DNA of 64,000 bases from Lachnospiraceae bacterium (GCA_014804695.1 JAAUZJ010000024.1:183485-247484), one strand, 5' to 3'; shown: positions 17,311-26,839, numbered from the stretch's first letter. Program-made: numbers and translations. Notes: generated from the sequence alone by a model not told the origin.

Positions 17311-17935
17311 CTATCATTTTTCCTTCCCTGTCTGCAGTCTCTATCAAAGCTTTATTTACATCGGTTTCATATACACGCATTTCCACCTCAATAGGCGTTG
17401 GATCTTTTGTAATACGCCGGCCGCCTATATGATTAAAGAAAATAGTAATTCCGACCGCAAGCCCAATAGAATATGAAAGCTCTAAAATTCCATAGCCATC
17501 ACTTGCCTGCCCCGTGACCATTTCATAAACCTTGGTAAATACGTCGTTAATCCCAATATCATTGTGAAATGCCATAATTGTAAATGCGGTTCCGAAAAAG
17601 CTGATCGCAGACACAAATATAATCTTTATCGTCTGCACAGCACCTTTATGCTTATCAACGTCAATCTGTTCCACCAAAACATCAATCTCGCCTAAATTTT
17701 CCACTGTCACACTGGGAAAAGCCGTTTCAATTTCTTCAATCACCTTCAGTATACTGATGACCTGTCTTTTCTTTTCTCCCTCTTTAAAATGATAAAGTTT
17801 AATAGCCTTTACCTTCGACAGAATATGCTCATCCTTACAAGTCAGTTTACCGATATCTTTGATATAAACATCCTCAGACTGCAATTCTACGTTTTGTTCA
17901 GCCTTTAAGTATAGTGTTACATTGTTGGTTGACAT
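17300..17935 (-). CDS. spoVAA: Stage V sporulation protein AA
   Basis: The 211-residue protein has a soluble N-terminal domain (about 1-95) that starts with VTLYLKAEQNVELQSEDVYI, typical of SpoVAA, followed by two helices around 105-125 and 150-175 and a soluble C-terminal tail. It opens the spoVA operon. A promoter-like pair lies just upstream (17960-17987). GAAAG before the ATG is a modest ribosome binding site. Confidence 0.88.
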   Translation of the reverse strand: MSTNNVTLYLKAEQNVELQSEDVYIKDIGKLTCKDEHILSKVKAIKLYHFKEGEKKRQVISILKVIEEIETAFPSVTVENLGEIDVLVEQIDVDKHKGAVQTIKIIFVSAISFFGTAFTIMAFHNDIGINDVFTKVYEMVTGQASDGYGILELSYSIGLAVGITIFFNHIGGRRITKDPTPIEVEMRVYETDVNKALIETADREGKMIDVN

Positions 17936-17959
17936 AATACTTTCACACTTTCTTTTTAT

Positions 17960-17987
17960 ATTATAGGAAATTTCACAACAGCGTAAA
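17960..17987 (-). promoter_or_regulatory. Weak candidate promoter for spoVAA
   Basis: On the minus strand TTTACG (17982-17987) and TATAAT (17960-17965) are 16 bases apart. spoVA operons are normally read by sigma-G in the forespore, so this sigma-A-like match may be accidental. Confidence 0.25.
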
Positions 17988-18040
17988 TCTATAGATTATT
18001 ATTAATAAATTAAAAATATTTTATTCATGAGTTTATGCAT

Positions 18041-18073
18041 TAAAAAATGGCTATGCGTTTCCACATAACCATT
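18041..18073 (-). terminator. Intrinsic terminator after the two small genes
   Basis: On the minus strand AATGGTTATG (18073-18064) pairs with CATAGCCATT (18055-18046) around an 8-base loop and is followed by a T run. It closes the transcript of the 38- and 57-residue genes and separates them from spoVAA. Confidence 0.65.
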
Positions 18074-18114
18074 AATCATTTATATTTCTTATATTTGCAC
18101 AATCATACTCAGAC

Positions 18115-18288
18115 CTATTCCATAATCTGATACTGCATATATTCATACAATAACTTCGTTCCTTCAGTAATCTCATGCGGCAGTAACGCTCTGGCTACCA
18201 GTTTAAGCTCATCACTCTCAATATCAATACGCTTAAGATGCGCATAATCACCGTCAATACTTACTACCTGATACTGAAATGTATTCAT
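18115..18288 (-). CDS. Small conserved-looking hypothetical protein (57 residues)
   Basis: The frame starts at an ATG with GAGGAAG 8 bases upstream and encodes MNTFQYQVVSIDGDYAHLKR followed by an acidic amphipathic stretch (IDIESDELKLVARALLPHEI) and a Tyr-rich C-terminus. No transmembrane segment. It follows the 38-residue membrane peptide by 2 bases and precedes a terminator, so the pair is a real transcription unit. I do not recognise the family. The composition and the strong ribosome binding site argue that it is translated. Confidence 0.7.
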   Translation of the reverse strand: MNTFQYQVVSIDGDYAHLKRIDIESDELKLVARALLPHEITEGTKLLYEYMQYQIME

Positions 18289-18290
18289 AT

Positions 18291-18407
18291 TTAATCTTCC
18301 TCATCCTCTACTGCTGCTGCCACTCCGCTGACAACTGCAGAAACTACTGAAATTACAACCGGAATTAAAATAATTACGAAACCACCTGCTAATAATAAGA
18401 ATTCCAT
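18291..18407 (-). CDS. Small single-pass membrane peptide (38 residues)
   Basis: The peptide starts MEFLLLAGGFVIILIPVVI and consists of one hydrophobic helix followed by an Ala/Val/Ser segment and a strongly acidic tail (VEDEED). A very strong ribosome binding site (GGAGGGAAGGG) lies about 8 bases before the ATG. It is cotranscribed with the 57-residue gene. The family is not recognised; position near spoVA suggests but does not show a sporulation role. Confidence 0.7.
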   Translation of the reverse strand: MEFLLLAGGFVIILIPVVISVVSAVVSGVAAAVEDEED

Positions 18408-18549
18408 ATCTTAACCCTTCCCTCCACGCTTGGTATATTATTACGTGAATTAGTTATTTATCTAACCGTTTATATTTTACATGAATTATTTGGAAATGTA
18501 AAGTGCTCGATGTTAAAAATTGTATATCTTCTAACCACCATTACAAACT

Positions 18550-18894
18550 TCAAACCACCCCAAAACACTTCAAATACTCATTCCACCCAATCATGCAAAT
18601 AACCACAGCTCCAATTATCACAAATCCCAACACCGGCAGCAAACACAGACGCTTATCCTTTGAATACATCTTTTTGCATAAACTGACAAGTACCGGACAA
18701 ACCGCCAATATCCAAAAAATCAGTTCAAAAACGCCCATCGCAATTGAAATATCTTTTTCGGAACCCAAATCATAGCCGTATCCTTTTGCATGCCCTGTAA
18801 TATCCATGTATATGATCGCTATCCATACCGGAGTTGCAATTCCCATCAAAACAGCCCATATAACCGAAATAATACTTTTTATTTTTTTCAACAC
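18550..18894 (-). CDS. Hypothetical three-helix membrane protein (114 residues)
   Basis: The frame opens with GTG at 18894, 6 bases after GGGGAAG. Hydrophobic segments lie at about residues 8-30, 50-72 and 84-105, separated by short polar loops (DITGHAKGYGYDLGSEKD; KKMYSKDKRL). No family is recognised. It is transcribed leftwards, towards the small peptide pair, with a 142-base gap. Confidence 0.6.
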   Translation of the reverse strand: MLKKIKSIISVIWAVLMGIATPVWIAIIYMDITGHAKGYGYDLGSEKDISIAMGVFELIFWILAVCPVLVSLCKKMYSKDKRLCLLPVLGFVIIGAVVICMIGWNEYLKCFGVV

Positions 18895-19063
18895 TTCTAT
18901 CTTCCCCTATGCTGGTATTTGTAAACATTTTTTATATTATACCAGTAAATTATCTTTATTCCCAGATATTGAAATCATAAAAAATGACGTGTAAAATATA
19001 GATGTTATATTTATCAAATGAAGAAAGAAGTCAGCAGAATTCAGGCAGACAAGGGGTGTAGAA

Positions 19064-21031
19064 ATGAAAAAGATTCAAACAAAAATTATTATTCTGGTTA
19101 TGGTAGCAACTATGGGAGTTTCTATAATAAACAGTATCCAAAGCATAGTAATTTCCAGACGTTCCACCATAACAGCAATTGAAAAAAATCTAATGGAAAC
19201 AACAGAGTTGGCAGCCTTGGCCGCACAGAATATGATTTCCACTTATACTTTAACAGTTTCGGAAATCGCATCAAATCCTACATTATACAGTCAGTCGGTG
19301 ACGGCTGCACAGAAACAGGAACTCATACAGGAAAAGGTAGATGCCTACTATATGCGTTTCGGCGGTATGGCAGACACCAACGGATATGATGAAATCCATG
19401 ATGTTGATATATCCACAGAACCATTTTTTAAGGAAGCTATGAATGGCCAGAGCTATATGTCCACCCCCTATATCGACGGTGATGATATGTATATGTTTGT
19501 TTCGGCGCCGGTCATACATGACAATGAAATCATAGGTATAATTTACTTCCAATGTGATACATACATTTTACAGTCCATTGTTCAGGACATACAGATAGGT
19601 GAATACGGCGAATCCTATATTTTGGATAAGGAAGGAAACACCATAGCATGCGGCGATTTGCAGGCCGTAATAAATCAGGAAAATGCTATTCGCGAGTCGG
19701 CGGCAGATCCGAACAATAAGGATAAACAGACACTTGCAGCCGTTGAGCGTAAGATGATTGCCGGCGAAAGCGGAATTGAACAGTATTACTATGAGGGCGA
19801 TGATTCAAACAACATCCAAGGGTATGCCCCTATTCCCGATACCGATGGCTGGAGCGTTGCCGTAACTCTTGATGAAGATGAATTTATGAGTTCTGCGTAT
19901 ACCGGAAACAATATACAAATTGTGGTATCCGCCGTACTATGCATATTAGTTATACTAGTTTCCGCTGCCGTAAGCCACTCTATTGCAGGACCTATTGTAA
20001 GATGCAGCAATCGTCTTCGCGCACTTTCAGAGGGTGACTTAAAAAGTCCCGTACCTGTGGTTACAAGTAAGGATGAAGTTCATCTGCTGTCTCTTTCTAT
20101 TGCCGGGCTGGTAGAAAACTTCAGTTCTATAGTGGAAGACATCGGTACCGTATTAAGCAGGATTGCAAACGGTGATTTGACGCAGGAAGCAGTAAACGCC
20201 GATTATCCCGGAGATTTTAGCAATTTGCAGACTTATTTACGTATGATCAATGAAAAACTCAATAACACCTTGGGCGGTATTGTCGAAGCGGCCTCAAGAG
20301 TATCAGAAGGCTCATTGATGATGTCCTCTATGAGTTCATCATTATCACAGGGCGCTATGGAACAATCCAGTGCAGTTGAACAGTTATCCGTTACCATGCG
20401 GGATATGGACCGCGACGCCGTGCAGACTGCCAGACTTGCACAGGAAACAAAGAATGCTGTTGACAGTGCAGGAACACAATTACAGGAAAGCAGCAACTAT
20501 ATCGACAGTCTGAATCAGGTAATGAATCTGATCACTACATCTACAAATGCAATCAGTCATATAATAGATACAATAGAAGATATAGCGCTTCAGACCAACA
20601 TTCTTGCACTCAACGCTTCTGTCGAAGCTGCAAGAGCGGGAGAAGTCGGAAAAGGCTTTGCTGTCGTAGCCGGTGAAGTACGGGAATTAGCTGTAAAGTC
20701 TGATGAGGCCGCCAAAGCCACTTTAGATTTGATCAGAAATTCGACTGAAGCAGTCAACGAAGGCAGCGAAGTTGTTGAAAAAGTAACTCAATCGGTAATG
20801 AACGTAGTTGAGATATCCTCCCAGACAGCTGAACGTATGCAGCTCGTAACTGCTGCAGTAGAACGGCAGACAGGCTCTATAGGTCAGGTAACAGAAGCAA
20901 TAAGCCAGATTTCAAATGTGGTCCAGTCCAACACCGCATCAGCTCAGGAAAATGCTGCTACAAGTCAGGAATTATCAGAACAGTCTGCGATTTTAACCCA
21001 ATTGGTTAATGGGTTTTCTTTGCGAAATTAA
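19064..21031 (+). CDS. Methyl-accepting chemotaxis protein with dCache sensor domain
   Basis: The 655-residue receptor has TM1 (about 7-29), an extracellular double-Cache region (about 35-285, including [17 protein letters not shown] and [14 protein letters not shown]), TM2 (about 288-310), a HAMP domain ([20 protein letters not shown] onwards) and the MCP signalling domain with hairpin tip [20 protein letters not shown]. It senses a small-molecule ligand outside the cell and controls CheA. No che genes or flagellar genes are near, so it is an orphan receptor. AAGGGG lies 7 bases before the ATG. It ends in a strong terminator shared with the convergent gene. Confidence 0.95.
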   Translation: MKKIQTKIIILVMVATMGVSIINSIQSIVISRRSTITAIEKNLMETTELAALAAQNMISTYTLTVSEIASNPTLYSQSVTAAQKQELIQEKVDAYYMRFGGMADTNGYDEIHDVDISTEPFFKEAMNGQSYMSTPYIDGDDMYMFVSAPVIHDNEIIGIIYFQCDTYILQSIVQDIQIGEYGESYILDKEGNTIACGDLQAVINQENAIRESAADPNNKDKQTLAAVERKMIAGESGIEQYYYEGDDSNNIQGYAPIPDTDGWSVAVTLDEDEFMSSAYTGNNIQIVVSAVLCILVILVSAAVSHSIAGPIVRCSNRLRALSEGDLKSPVPVVTSKDEVHLLSLSIAGLVENFSSIVEDIGTVLSRIANGDLTQEAVNADYPGDFSNLQTYLRMINEKLNNTLGGIVEAASRVSEGSLMMSSMSSSLSQGAMEQSSAVEQLSVTMRDMDRDAVQTARLAQETKNAVDSAGTQLQESSNYIDSLNQVMNLITTSTNAISHIIDTIEDIALQTNILALNASVEAARAGEVGKGFAVVAGEVRELAVKSDEAAKATLDLIRNSTEAVNEGSEVVEKVTQSVMNVVEISSQTAERMQLVTAAVERQTGSIGQVTEAISQISNVVQSNTASAQENAATSQELSEQSAILTQLVNGFSLRN

Positions 21032-21036
21032 ACAGC

Positions 21037-21064
21037 AGGGGTTCCGTTACAGGAACCCCTTTTT
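21037..21064. terminator. Bidirectional terminator between the chemotaxis receptor and the transglutaminase gene
   Basis: AGGGGTTCC (21037-21045) pairs with GGAACCCCT (21052-21060), loop of 6, followed by TTTT. The stop codon of the leftward transglutaminase gene lies in the loop, so the hairpin serves both convergent genes. Confidence 0.85.
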
Positions 21065-23377
21065 GTTTATATTCCTTATCACTTTTTCAAACTCCTCTTC
21101 AGACACCTCTGTCTGTGAAAAAGCAGCCTTTTCTAATATTTGCACACACTCCCTGCCTTCCTTCAGATCCGTTTTCCAGAAACCATTATGAAGTAACCAA
21201 TCAATTTGTTCCTCATGATTGACCATTTTAGTCAATTCTTTATTTTTTCTTGCGATTTTACGGATATAGTTTTGATAGCGTATAACCAATCTGCCATTCC
21301 TGTCAGAATTGCGATAATTATTTAGTAATATCAGCTTTTTAACCAACGGACGGCATATTAGTATTATTATAAAAATCGCTGCAATACACCATAACACATT
21401 CGCATACAACTGTCTGGTCTGCTCGTCTAAGCCTGTTTCTTCCTGTTCGTCGGTATCTTCATCATCCTGGTTTTCAGAGTCCTGGCCGCCTGTAAGGAAA
21501 TCCATTAGCCGCTGCCAAAGGCTTTCGCCGGGTTCTTCCTCATATGAAATCGGAGTTACTTCTGCCACTATCCAGCCGACTTCACTATCATAAACTTCTA
21601 CCCACGCATGAGCGTTAGCGTCAGTGGCATCTACCGAAACTACCGCATCTGTCTGAAGCGGTGAATAACCGTCATAGTATTGGCTGTATTCTTTATCGGA
21701 AAGCAGTTCGCCCCTTCCTGCAATATCGGTCGGGTCAATGGCATATCCTTCTACATATCTCGCCGGAATCCCAAGATAACGGAATATAAGGGTTGCCGCA
21801 CTTGCAAAATGCGCACAGTAACCCCTCTTATTTTCGGCCAGAAAATAGTTAACAAAATCCTTCCTATAAGGAGTCATTCCGGGTCGCAGCGTATATGGTA
21901 TGTTGTCCTGATAATACTCTGCAAGCGCCTTCACCGCACCTTCTGCATCCCCCTGGAATGAAGTAAGCCCCGCTTCCGATACAAAAGTCGATATAACCTC
22001 AACATTATCCCTTGGTACCCCCATCCATTGTCTCATGGCATAATAATCTATATCTTCCTTTTCCTTCAACGGTCCATTATATACACGCGGATAATAAGTA
22101 TATTCCTGCGTCCGCCCCACAAAAGTAAGCTTATCCGTCTCCTCAGAATAATAGGGCAGATACATACCGATTGCCGCCGCCACATTTGTAATTTTCATAA
22201 CGCCTTTTGCGGAATACTCCTCACCGTCCTCATAGCGTTTCTTTAGAAGTGCAACTGTTTCATCTGCCTCAACTATTGCTTGACCATTATAGTCAACCTG
22301 ACTGCTCCATCTATTACTATACGGAAGATAAGTTTCACCTACAAATGTTTTCAAATACACACGTTCATCATTATATGGCGTAAACTCTACAATTAAATCC
22401 GTCTCAAGGTCGAGTCTGACCGAACTGATCCCGCCCAGCACTCCGTTTGTAAGTCCGCCTGTATTTGATGAAAAATTAAATAATCCCATCAAACCAAGAA
22501 TCGATATATTCTCCACTGTATCCATCGTACTTTTTTTAATCGAACTCATGGTACGAGCGCTCCTAAACTGTTCTTTAGGAAAAATTATGGAAAAAGCGCC
22601 GAGCAAAACCGCACTTATTATTAAAACCGCCGCCACAATCCCGGCATTTGTCCGCGCCGCATAAGTATATGTAAACTTCTTCCCCTTGCTCTGGTATTCA
22701 TAAGTATTATTATTCAGTGTCAGGGCATAATGCCCGTTCACTCCAATTATGTAAACCAGCACCAGACTGCTTACATACATTATCACATATATAATATCAG
22801 GTTCCAATTCCAGATACATTGGTATCAGCATTATTACAAAACTTAAAAAGGGAAAACGCATTTTTCTTGAAACCATGATATTGGTAGTAATACAACACAC
22901 ACAGCCAATGAAACTCATCGATATCGTAACCGCCACATAACGGTTCCCGATCTGTTCCGCATAGTTTCTCATAGCGCTTGTATCAAAAAAAACAGCTGCC
23001 CGATTTGAAATCTCATTGGCTATCGCATAAAATCCACTGTTTATATATTTGCTGAATAAATTTCCGAGGAATAAAACCATAAAAAGTAAGAACAGATATC
23101 CAACATTTTCCCAATACTTATTATAATAAAGCATCGAACAAAACATTGCGCATGCAAAGATCACCAAATGGAGCGTAATTGCAGAATACTTTATATCAAG
23201 CGAAGATAAAAAACAGCCCATAGCGCCCATCACGATCAAATATACGAGCAGCCCTTTAAGAAGCAGCGTATACTTACGTTTCTCTTCCTGACATGCGCCA
23301 TCACAGCTTATTATGATTCCTTTTTCCGGATAAGCTGCAGTTTCCCCTTCCTTTTTATTCCTTCTTATGCCAATCAT
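21047..23377 (-). CDS. Membrane transglutaminase-like (TgpA-type) protein
   Basis: The 776-residue protein has about seven N-terminal helices (residues 36-265), an extracellular region with a transglutaminase core, a Glu/Asp-rich linker (QDSENQDDEDTDEQEE), one more helix (about 660-685) and a basic cytoplasmic tail. The core has Cys521 in GYCAHFA, His590 in HAWVEV and, at the third catalytic position, Glu606 (WIVAEVTP) where many transglutaminases have Asp; Glu is common in this bacterial subfamily. It follows DUF58 and MoxR genes, a conserved trio thought to act on the cell envelope. The substrate is unknown. Confidence 0.9.
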   Translation of the reverse strand: MIGIRRNKKEGETAAYPEKGIIISCDGACQEEKRKYTLLLKGLLVYLIVMGAMGCFLSSLDIKYSAITLHLVIFACAMFCSMLYYNKYWENVGYLFLLFMVLFLGNLFSKYINSGFYAIANEISNRAAVFFDTSAMRNYAEQIGNRYVAVTISMSFIGCVCCITTNIMVSRKMRFPFLSFVIMLIPMYLELEPDIIYVIMYVSSLVLVYIIGVNGHYALTLNNNTYEYQSKGKKFTYTYAARTNAGIVAAVLIISAVLLGAFSIIFPKEQFRSARTMSSIKKSTMDTVENISILGLMGLFNFSSNTGGLTNGVLGGISSVRLDLETDLIVEFTPYNDERVYLKTFVGETYLPYSNRWSSQVDYNGQAIVEADETVALLKKRYEDGEEYSAKGVMKITNVAAAIGMYLPYYSEETDKLTFVGRTQEYTYYPRVYNGPLKEKEDIDYYAMRQWMGVPRDNVEVISTFVSEAGLTSFQGDAEGAVKALAEYYQDNIPYTLRPGMTPYRKDFVNYFLAENKRGYCAHFASAATLIFRYLGIPARYVEGYAIDPTDIAGRGELLSDKEYSQYYDGYSPLQTDAVVSVDATDANAHAWVEVYDSEVGWIVAEVTPISYEEEPGESLWQRLMDFLTGGQDSENQDDEDTDEQEETGLDEQTRQLYANVLWCIAAIFIIILICRPLVKKLILLNNYRNSDRNGRLVIRYQNYIRKIARKNKELTKMVNHEEQIDWLLHNGFWKTDLKEGRECVQILEKAAFSQTEVSEEEFEKVIRNINKKGFL

Positions 23378-23416
23378 GCGTTACATCCTCATCTCTTTTT
23401 AATGGAAAATATCAAA

Positions 23417-24472
23417 TCACATGTTCTCAAGCATCCCGACCTGAACTGAACCATCTTTTAAACCAACGCAAATATAAGTTTTTAAATATGGGAAAAAGTT
23501 GCCGATCAGCCTCATACCTTCTTCATTAATGCGTGCGGTCAGCGGCAGCCTGTAAACTTCCGAGTAAGTCTGTGCTAACTCAGCATCCGAAGCACATCTG
23601 TATTCATTAAAGCAATACTCCGACTGATTCCAACATAAAACACACACCGGAAGCCTCTGCCGTATAAAAGCACAGGCAAGGCTGTATGTATACGTGAGAA
23701 TATGCTGCGCAGCCTCCTCATTTTTTACAAAATCAAGAAACAATACCATCTCGCTTCCCGCCGTTGCTACCCTCTCCTTGACCATGAGTTCATTACATCT
23801 TGCCGATATCTTCCAATGGATATCTCTGATACGATCTCCCGGAATATATTCGCGTATATCGCTCACTTCACTGAAATCACTGCCTTTATGCGTACTTTCC
23901 TCTACTTCCGCCGCCCCTGCCATGAAGTTTGTAACATCAGGTAATGCGTCCGCGGCCGAGCCCGGCAGCACATATACCTCTCCCAAAATATCAATCGGTT
24001 TTTTTACAATAATAAGTCCCATTATATCCTGAAGGGAAAAAGTATCGGCTTCTACGGTAAAACGCCCCAGATTTATGAAACGAAACGACAGGCCGAGCTT
24101 ACTCTCCCCATGTGCCTTAACAGGCATCTCCAGAACCCGTTCTATCTTGTTTTCCAGAAAAGTATTGGATATATTGACTTTAATACTGCTTTGAAGCGCC
24201 GGAAACCATACATGATTTTTTAACCTTATTTCTATCAATAACTCTTCACCGTACTCAAGCGTGCTTTTACCGATTCCAAGCTCAGCCTTAAGATTTTTAC
24301 ATGTATAAAAAGCCCCGGCTATCGAAACAAACGGCATGGTCGACATAACTATTGCCATTAGCAATAGAAAATAACTGTGAAGAACATAGTAAAGAAAAAT
24401 ATCCAAACCGATAGAAATCAGATAACTTATTATCCTTATCGGACGCAGCCTGAAACGAATTTTTTCTTCCAT
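23417..24472 (-). CDS. DUF58 domain-containing membrane protein
   Basis: About 351 residues. Two N-terminal hydrophobic segments precede a beta-rich region, and the DUF58 signature lies near the middle: GSDFSEVSDIREYIPGDRIR and IHWKISARCNELMVKE. This vWA-like domain usually partners a MoxR ATPase. The ATG at 24472 has GAGG 6 bases upstream and is preferred to the GTG at 24484. The gene begins a dozen bases after moxR and is followed by the transglutaminase gene. Confidence 0.9.
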   Translation of the reverse strand: MEEKIRFRLRPIRIISYLISIGLDIFLYYVLHSYFLLLMAIVMSTMPFVSIAGAFYTCKNLKAELGIGKSTLEYGEELLIEIRLKNHVWFPALQSSIKVNISNTFLENKIERVLEMPVKAHGESKLGLSFRFINLGRFTVEADTFSLQDIMGLIIVKKPIDILGEVYVLPGSAADALPDVTNFMAGAAEVEESTHKGSDFSEVSDIREYIPGDRIRDIHWKISARCNELMVKERVATAGSEMVLFLDFVKNEEAAQHILTYTYSLACAFIRQRLPVCVLCWNQSEYCFNEYRCASDAELAQTYSEVYRLPLTARINEEGMRLIGNFFPYLKTYICVGLKDGSVQVGMLENM

Positions 24473-24484
24473 CCGGCACCTCAC

Positions 24485-25414
24485 TCAACTTCGCGGACTT
24501 TTTACACTGTATAAAAGCTCCTGCATACATGCCCACATGTTTTTCCCCTCGGCACGTGCCCTTGTACTTAGCTTCACGCGGTGTCCAAGCACATCTACAA
24601 GCACGCTCTGCACATCCTGCGCCGTCACAAAATCCCTACCATCAATAAAGGCCATTGCCCTTGACATACGAAGCAGCGCGATATCGGCGCGGGGGCTTGC
24701 GCCCATTGAAAAAAGCTCGTTTGCCCTGGTTGCTTCCACTAACGACACTATGTATTCATAAATTGCATCATGCACAAAAATTTTTTCCACACTGTCACGT
24801 AACTGCTTAAATTCCTCTACCGAAATGACCTGTTTAACGCTGGAAAGCTGCTTCCATACCTCATCCTTGATCATTGCCACCTCCGCCGCATGCCCTGGAT
24901 AGCCCATAGATAAACAGATAAGAAACCGGTCCAGCTGGGAATCCGGCAGCATCTGAGTTCCGGATGAGCCTGTAGGATTCTGCGTGGCGATGACAATAAA
25001 AGGCTCCTCTACCTTTCTTGTCTCCCCTTCCACACTTACCTGTCTCTCCTCCATAACTTCAAGCAGCGCCGACTGCGTCTTGGGCGAGGTACGGTTTATT
25101 TCATCTGCAAGAAAAAGGTTGCAAAAAATAGGTCCCTCATGGAATTCAAATTCCCCGCTTTGGTTATTATACATGGAAAAGCCCAGAATATCGCTGGGAA
25201 GCACATCCGGCGTAAACTGCACTCTTCGGTAATCCAAAGAAAGCGCCTTGGCAAAAGTAGTGGCAAGCGTGGTCTTTCCAACCCCCGGAATATCCTCCAT
25301 TAGAATATGCCCGCCGCCAATCATCGCTGCCAATACTTTACGCACCACAGCTTCCTTGCCGCGCAGCACATTATTTACTTCGTCCTGAATCATTTGAAGC
25401 TTGTCCTGATACAT
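24485..25414 (-). CDS. MoxR-family AAA+ ATPase
   Basis: The 309-residue protein has Walker A GVGKTTLATTFAKAL (about residue 42), Walker B LFLADEINRTSPKTQSALLE with the sensor segment FIVIATQNP, and an arginine-rich lid domain (SPRADIALLRMSRAMAFIDGR). MoxR ATPases act as chaperones that remodel or activate partner proteins, often the vWA/DUF58 protein encoded next to them. GGAGG precedes the ATG. It is the promoter-proximal gene of the trio. Confidence 0.93.
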   Translation of the reverse strand: MYQDKLQMIQDEVNNVLRGKEAVVRKVLAAMIGGGHILMEDIPGVGKTTLATTFAKALSLDYRRVQFTPDVLPSDILGFSMYNNQSGEFEFHEGPIFCNLFLADEINRTSPKTQSALLEVMEERQVSVEGETRKVEEPFIVIATQNPTGSSGTQMLPDSQLDRFLICLSMGYPGHAAEVAMIKDEVWKQLSSVKQVISVEEFKQLRDSVEKIFVHDAIYEYIVSLVEATRANELFSMGASPRADIALLRMSRAMAFIDGRDFVTAQDVQSVLVDVLGHRVKLSTRARAEGKNMWACMQELLYSVKSPRS

Positions 25415-26018
25415 TTCATCTTTTCCTCCATAATATGAATAACACTATATATATCTTACACTTTATTGTGAAAAAAGGACAGACTATTTTTAAAATCACA
25501 TATTAAAAGCAATAACACTTCATGTGGTTGTGCTTCCTTTCTTGTATGTGGAGGGGATTCGGGATTCAAAAGATACATTTTTGGGGGATTGGAAGGTCAA
25601 ATTGCGCGAATAATAAGCTGGGCGTGTGTCATTGTACGGAAATAAGAAATTCTAAACATTCCTATTTGGATTGTGGAAGACGGACGCAAACGGGGCAAAT
25701 TCGCCATCCATGGCTCAGTTGCCCCTTTTCGGAACATCGTGTTCCGAAATTGCTGGATATTGGGATAGGAATGTTAAGAATTTCTAATTTCCTTCCAAAA
25801 GACACACGCCCGGCTTATTATTTGCACAATTTGACGTATCAATTTTCTAAATGTATCTTTTGAACCCCGAATCAAGATAGAAATTATTTTCCTCTTTCAT
25901 TCTTTTTAAATTTATAAAACCTCCGCATAATACACTTCCAAATCAGCCATAATATATCTGTGTCAACACACATAAACGTTGATGCACCACCCCAAATCCC
26001 AAAAAAAGGAGAATCACC
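25415..26018. other. 604-bp intergenic region dominated by palindromic element A
   Basis: The gap between moxR (leftward) and the DUF3892 gene (rightward) holds the 318-base palindromic element described separately. I see no coding frame with a ribosome binding site. The remaining DNA is AT-rich. Confidence 0.6.
25556..25873. repeat. Long palindromic element A (318 bp), core shared with element B
   Basis: The ends pair as an imperfect inverted repeat (GATTCGGGATTCAAAAG against its complement at 25855-25873), and pairing continues through most of the length. The centre carries two hairpins: GGGGCAA/TTGCCCC and TTTCGGAACA/TGTTCCGAAA. About 185 bases of the core are nearly identical, in inverted orientation, to element B at 56697-56998, while the outer arms differ in sequence but remain self-complementary in each copy. 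No transposase or coding frame is present. It looks like a MITE-type or structured-RNA element. Confidence 0.85.
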
Positions 26019-26312
26019 ATGAACAATAAAGACTATACCGCCTCACTGGCGATGAACACCCTGGATGATATTCCCACCCCAAACGGCAATGCCAAAGACA
26101 TAGTAGGTCTTGTCAAAAGCAGCGGCAGAATTACCGGCTACCAGCTTTCCGACGGTACAACCGTTTCTAAACAAGAGGGAGTCGATCTTGCCAAGGCAGG
26201 CGAAATCAACGGCGTCGGCGTTGCTCATCGTGGAGACAGCGAATATTTAAAGACTATCCCTGATGGCACGGAAGGCAACAATCTAAGCAACCTTCCATCC
26301 GTATCAGGCTAG
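26019..26312 (+). CDS. DUF3892 domain-containing protein
   Basis: The 97-residue protein carries the short DUF3892 domain: VKSSGRITGYQLSDGT, VSKQEGVDLAKAGEI and a C-terminal EYLKTIPDGTEGNNLSNLP. No transmembrane segment or signal peptide. AAAGGAG lies 8 bases upstream of the ATG. It stands alone on the plus strand and ends before a convergent hairpin. The family function is unknown. Confidence 0.85.
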   Translation: MNNKDYTASLAMNTLDDIPTPNGNAKDIVGLVKSSGRITGYQLSDGTTVSKQEGVDLAKAGEINGVGVAHRGDSEYLKTIPDGTEGNNLSNLPSVSG

Positions 26313-26351
26313 AGATATGATAGAAAAACGTCGCTAAATCGCGACAATTCG

Positions 26352-26382
26352 GAGAATGCCCGAATTTGGGGCATTCTCTTCT
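26352..26382 (+). terminator. Terminator after the DUF3892 gene
   Basis: GAGAATGCCC (26352-26361) pairs with GGGCATTCTC (26369-26378) around a 7-base loop, followed by TTCTC. The T run is weak, so the orientation is a little uncertain. Confidence 0.6.
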
Positions 26383-26386
26383 CACA

Positions 26387-26815
26387 TTATTTTAATGAAG
26401 CAAATTCAAAACTTTCCGATTTCAGATCACAGTAATGTCTGCCCTTTATTACAGTGAATTTCAATACGCAATAATCTGGATCAATTACCCCCTGCTTATA
26501 GTACATTGTATCTCCGGGACGCCATATTTCTTTTCTTATTTCATCGTCCTGTAAAACCTCCATTGTACCTATCAGCATAATACCTTCATATTTGAAACGC
26601 CCTTTATTATAAAAGTAAAGGCTTGCCTTCGGATTTTTCATAAACTGTTGTGAGCGCATAGAGGATGTGTTCGTTGTAAAATAGAAGCAGGCACCATCTA
26701 TCTTGCGCGGTACAAACATGGCCTTCATATTGGGAAAACCATCTTCATCTACAGAAGCTACTATGGCCGCATTTCGTTTTTGGATAAATTCAATAATCTG
26801 TTCTCTTGTTCTCAT
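26387..26815 (-). CDS. Pyridoxamine 5'-phosphate oxidase-family protein
   Basis: The 142-residue protein has the split-barrel flavin-binding fold pattern: IVASVDEDGFPNMKAMFVPR, CFYFTTNTSSMRSQQFMKNP and KASLYFYNKGRFKYEGIMLIG. These small PPOX proteins usually bind FMN, F420 or heme; the specific substrate is not visible. AGGAGG precedes the ATG. It follows the MarR gene by 24 bases and is probably its cotranscribed target. Confidence 0.88.
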   Translation of the reverse strand: MRTREQIIEFIQKRNAAIVASVDEDGFPNMKAMFVPRKIDGACFYFTTNTSSMRSQQFMKNPKASLYFYNKGRFKYEGIMLIGTMEVLQDDEIRKEIWRPGDTMYYKQGVIDPDYCVLKFTVIKGRHYCDLKSESFEFASLK

Positions 26816-26839
26816 CAGACTTCCTCCTATGTTCTCAAA

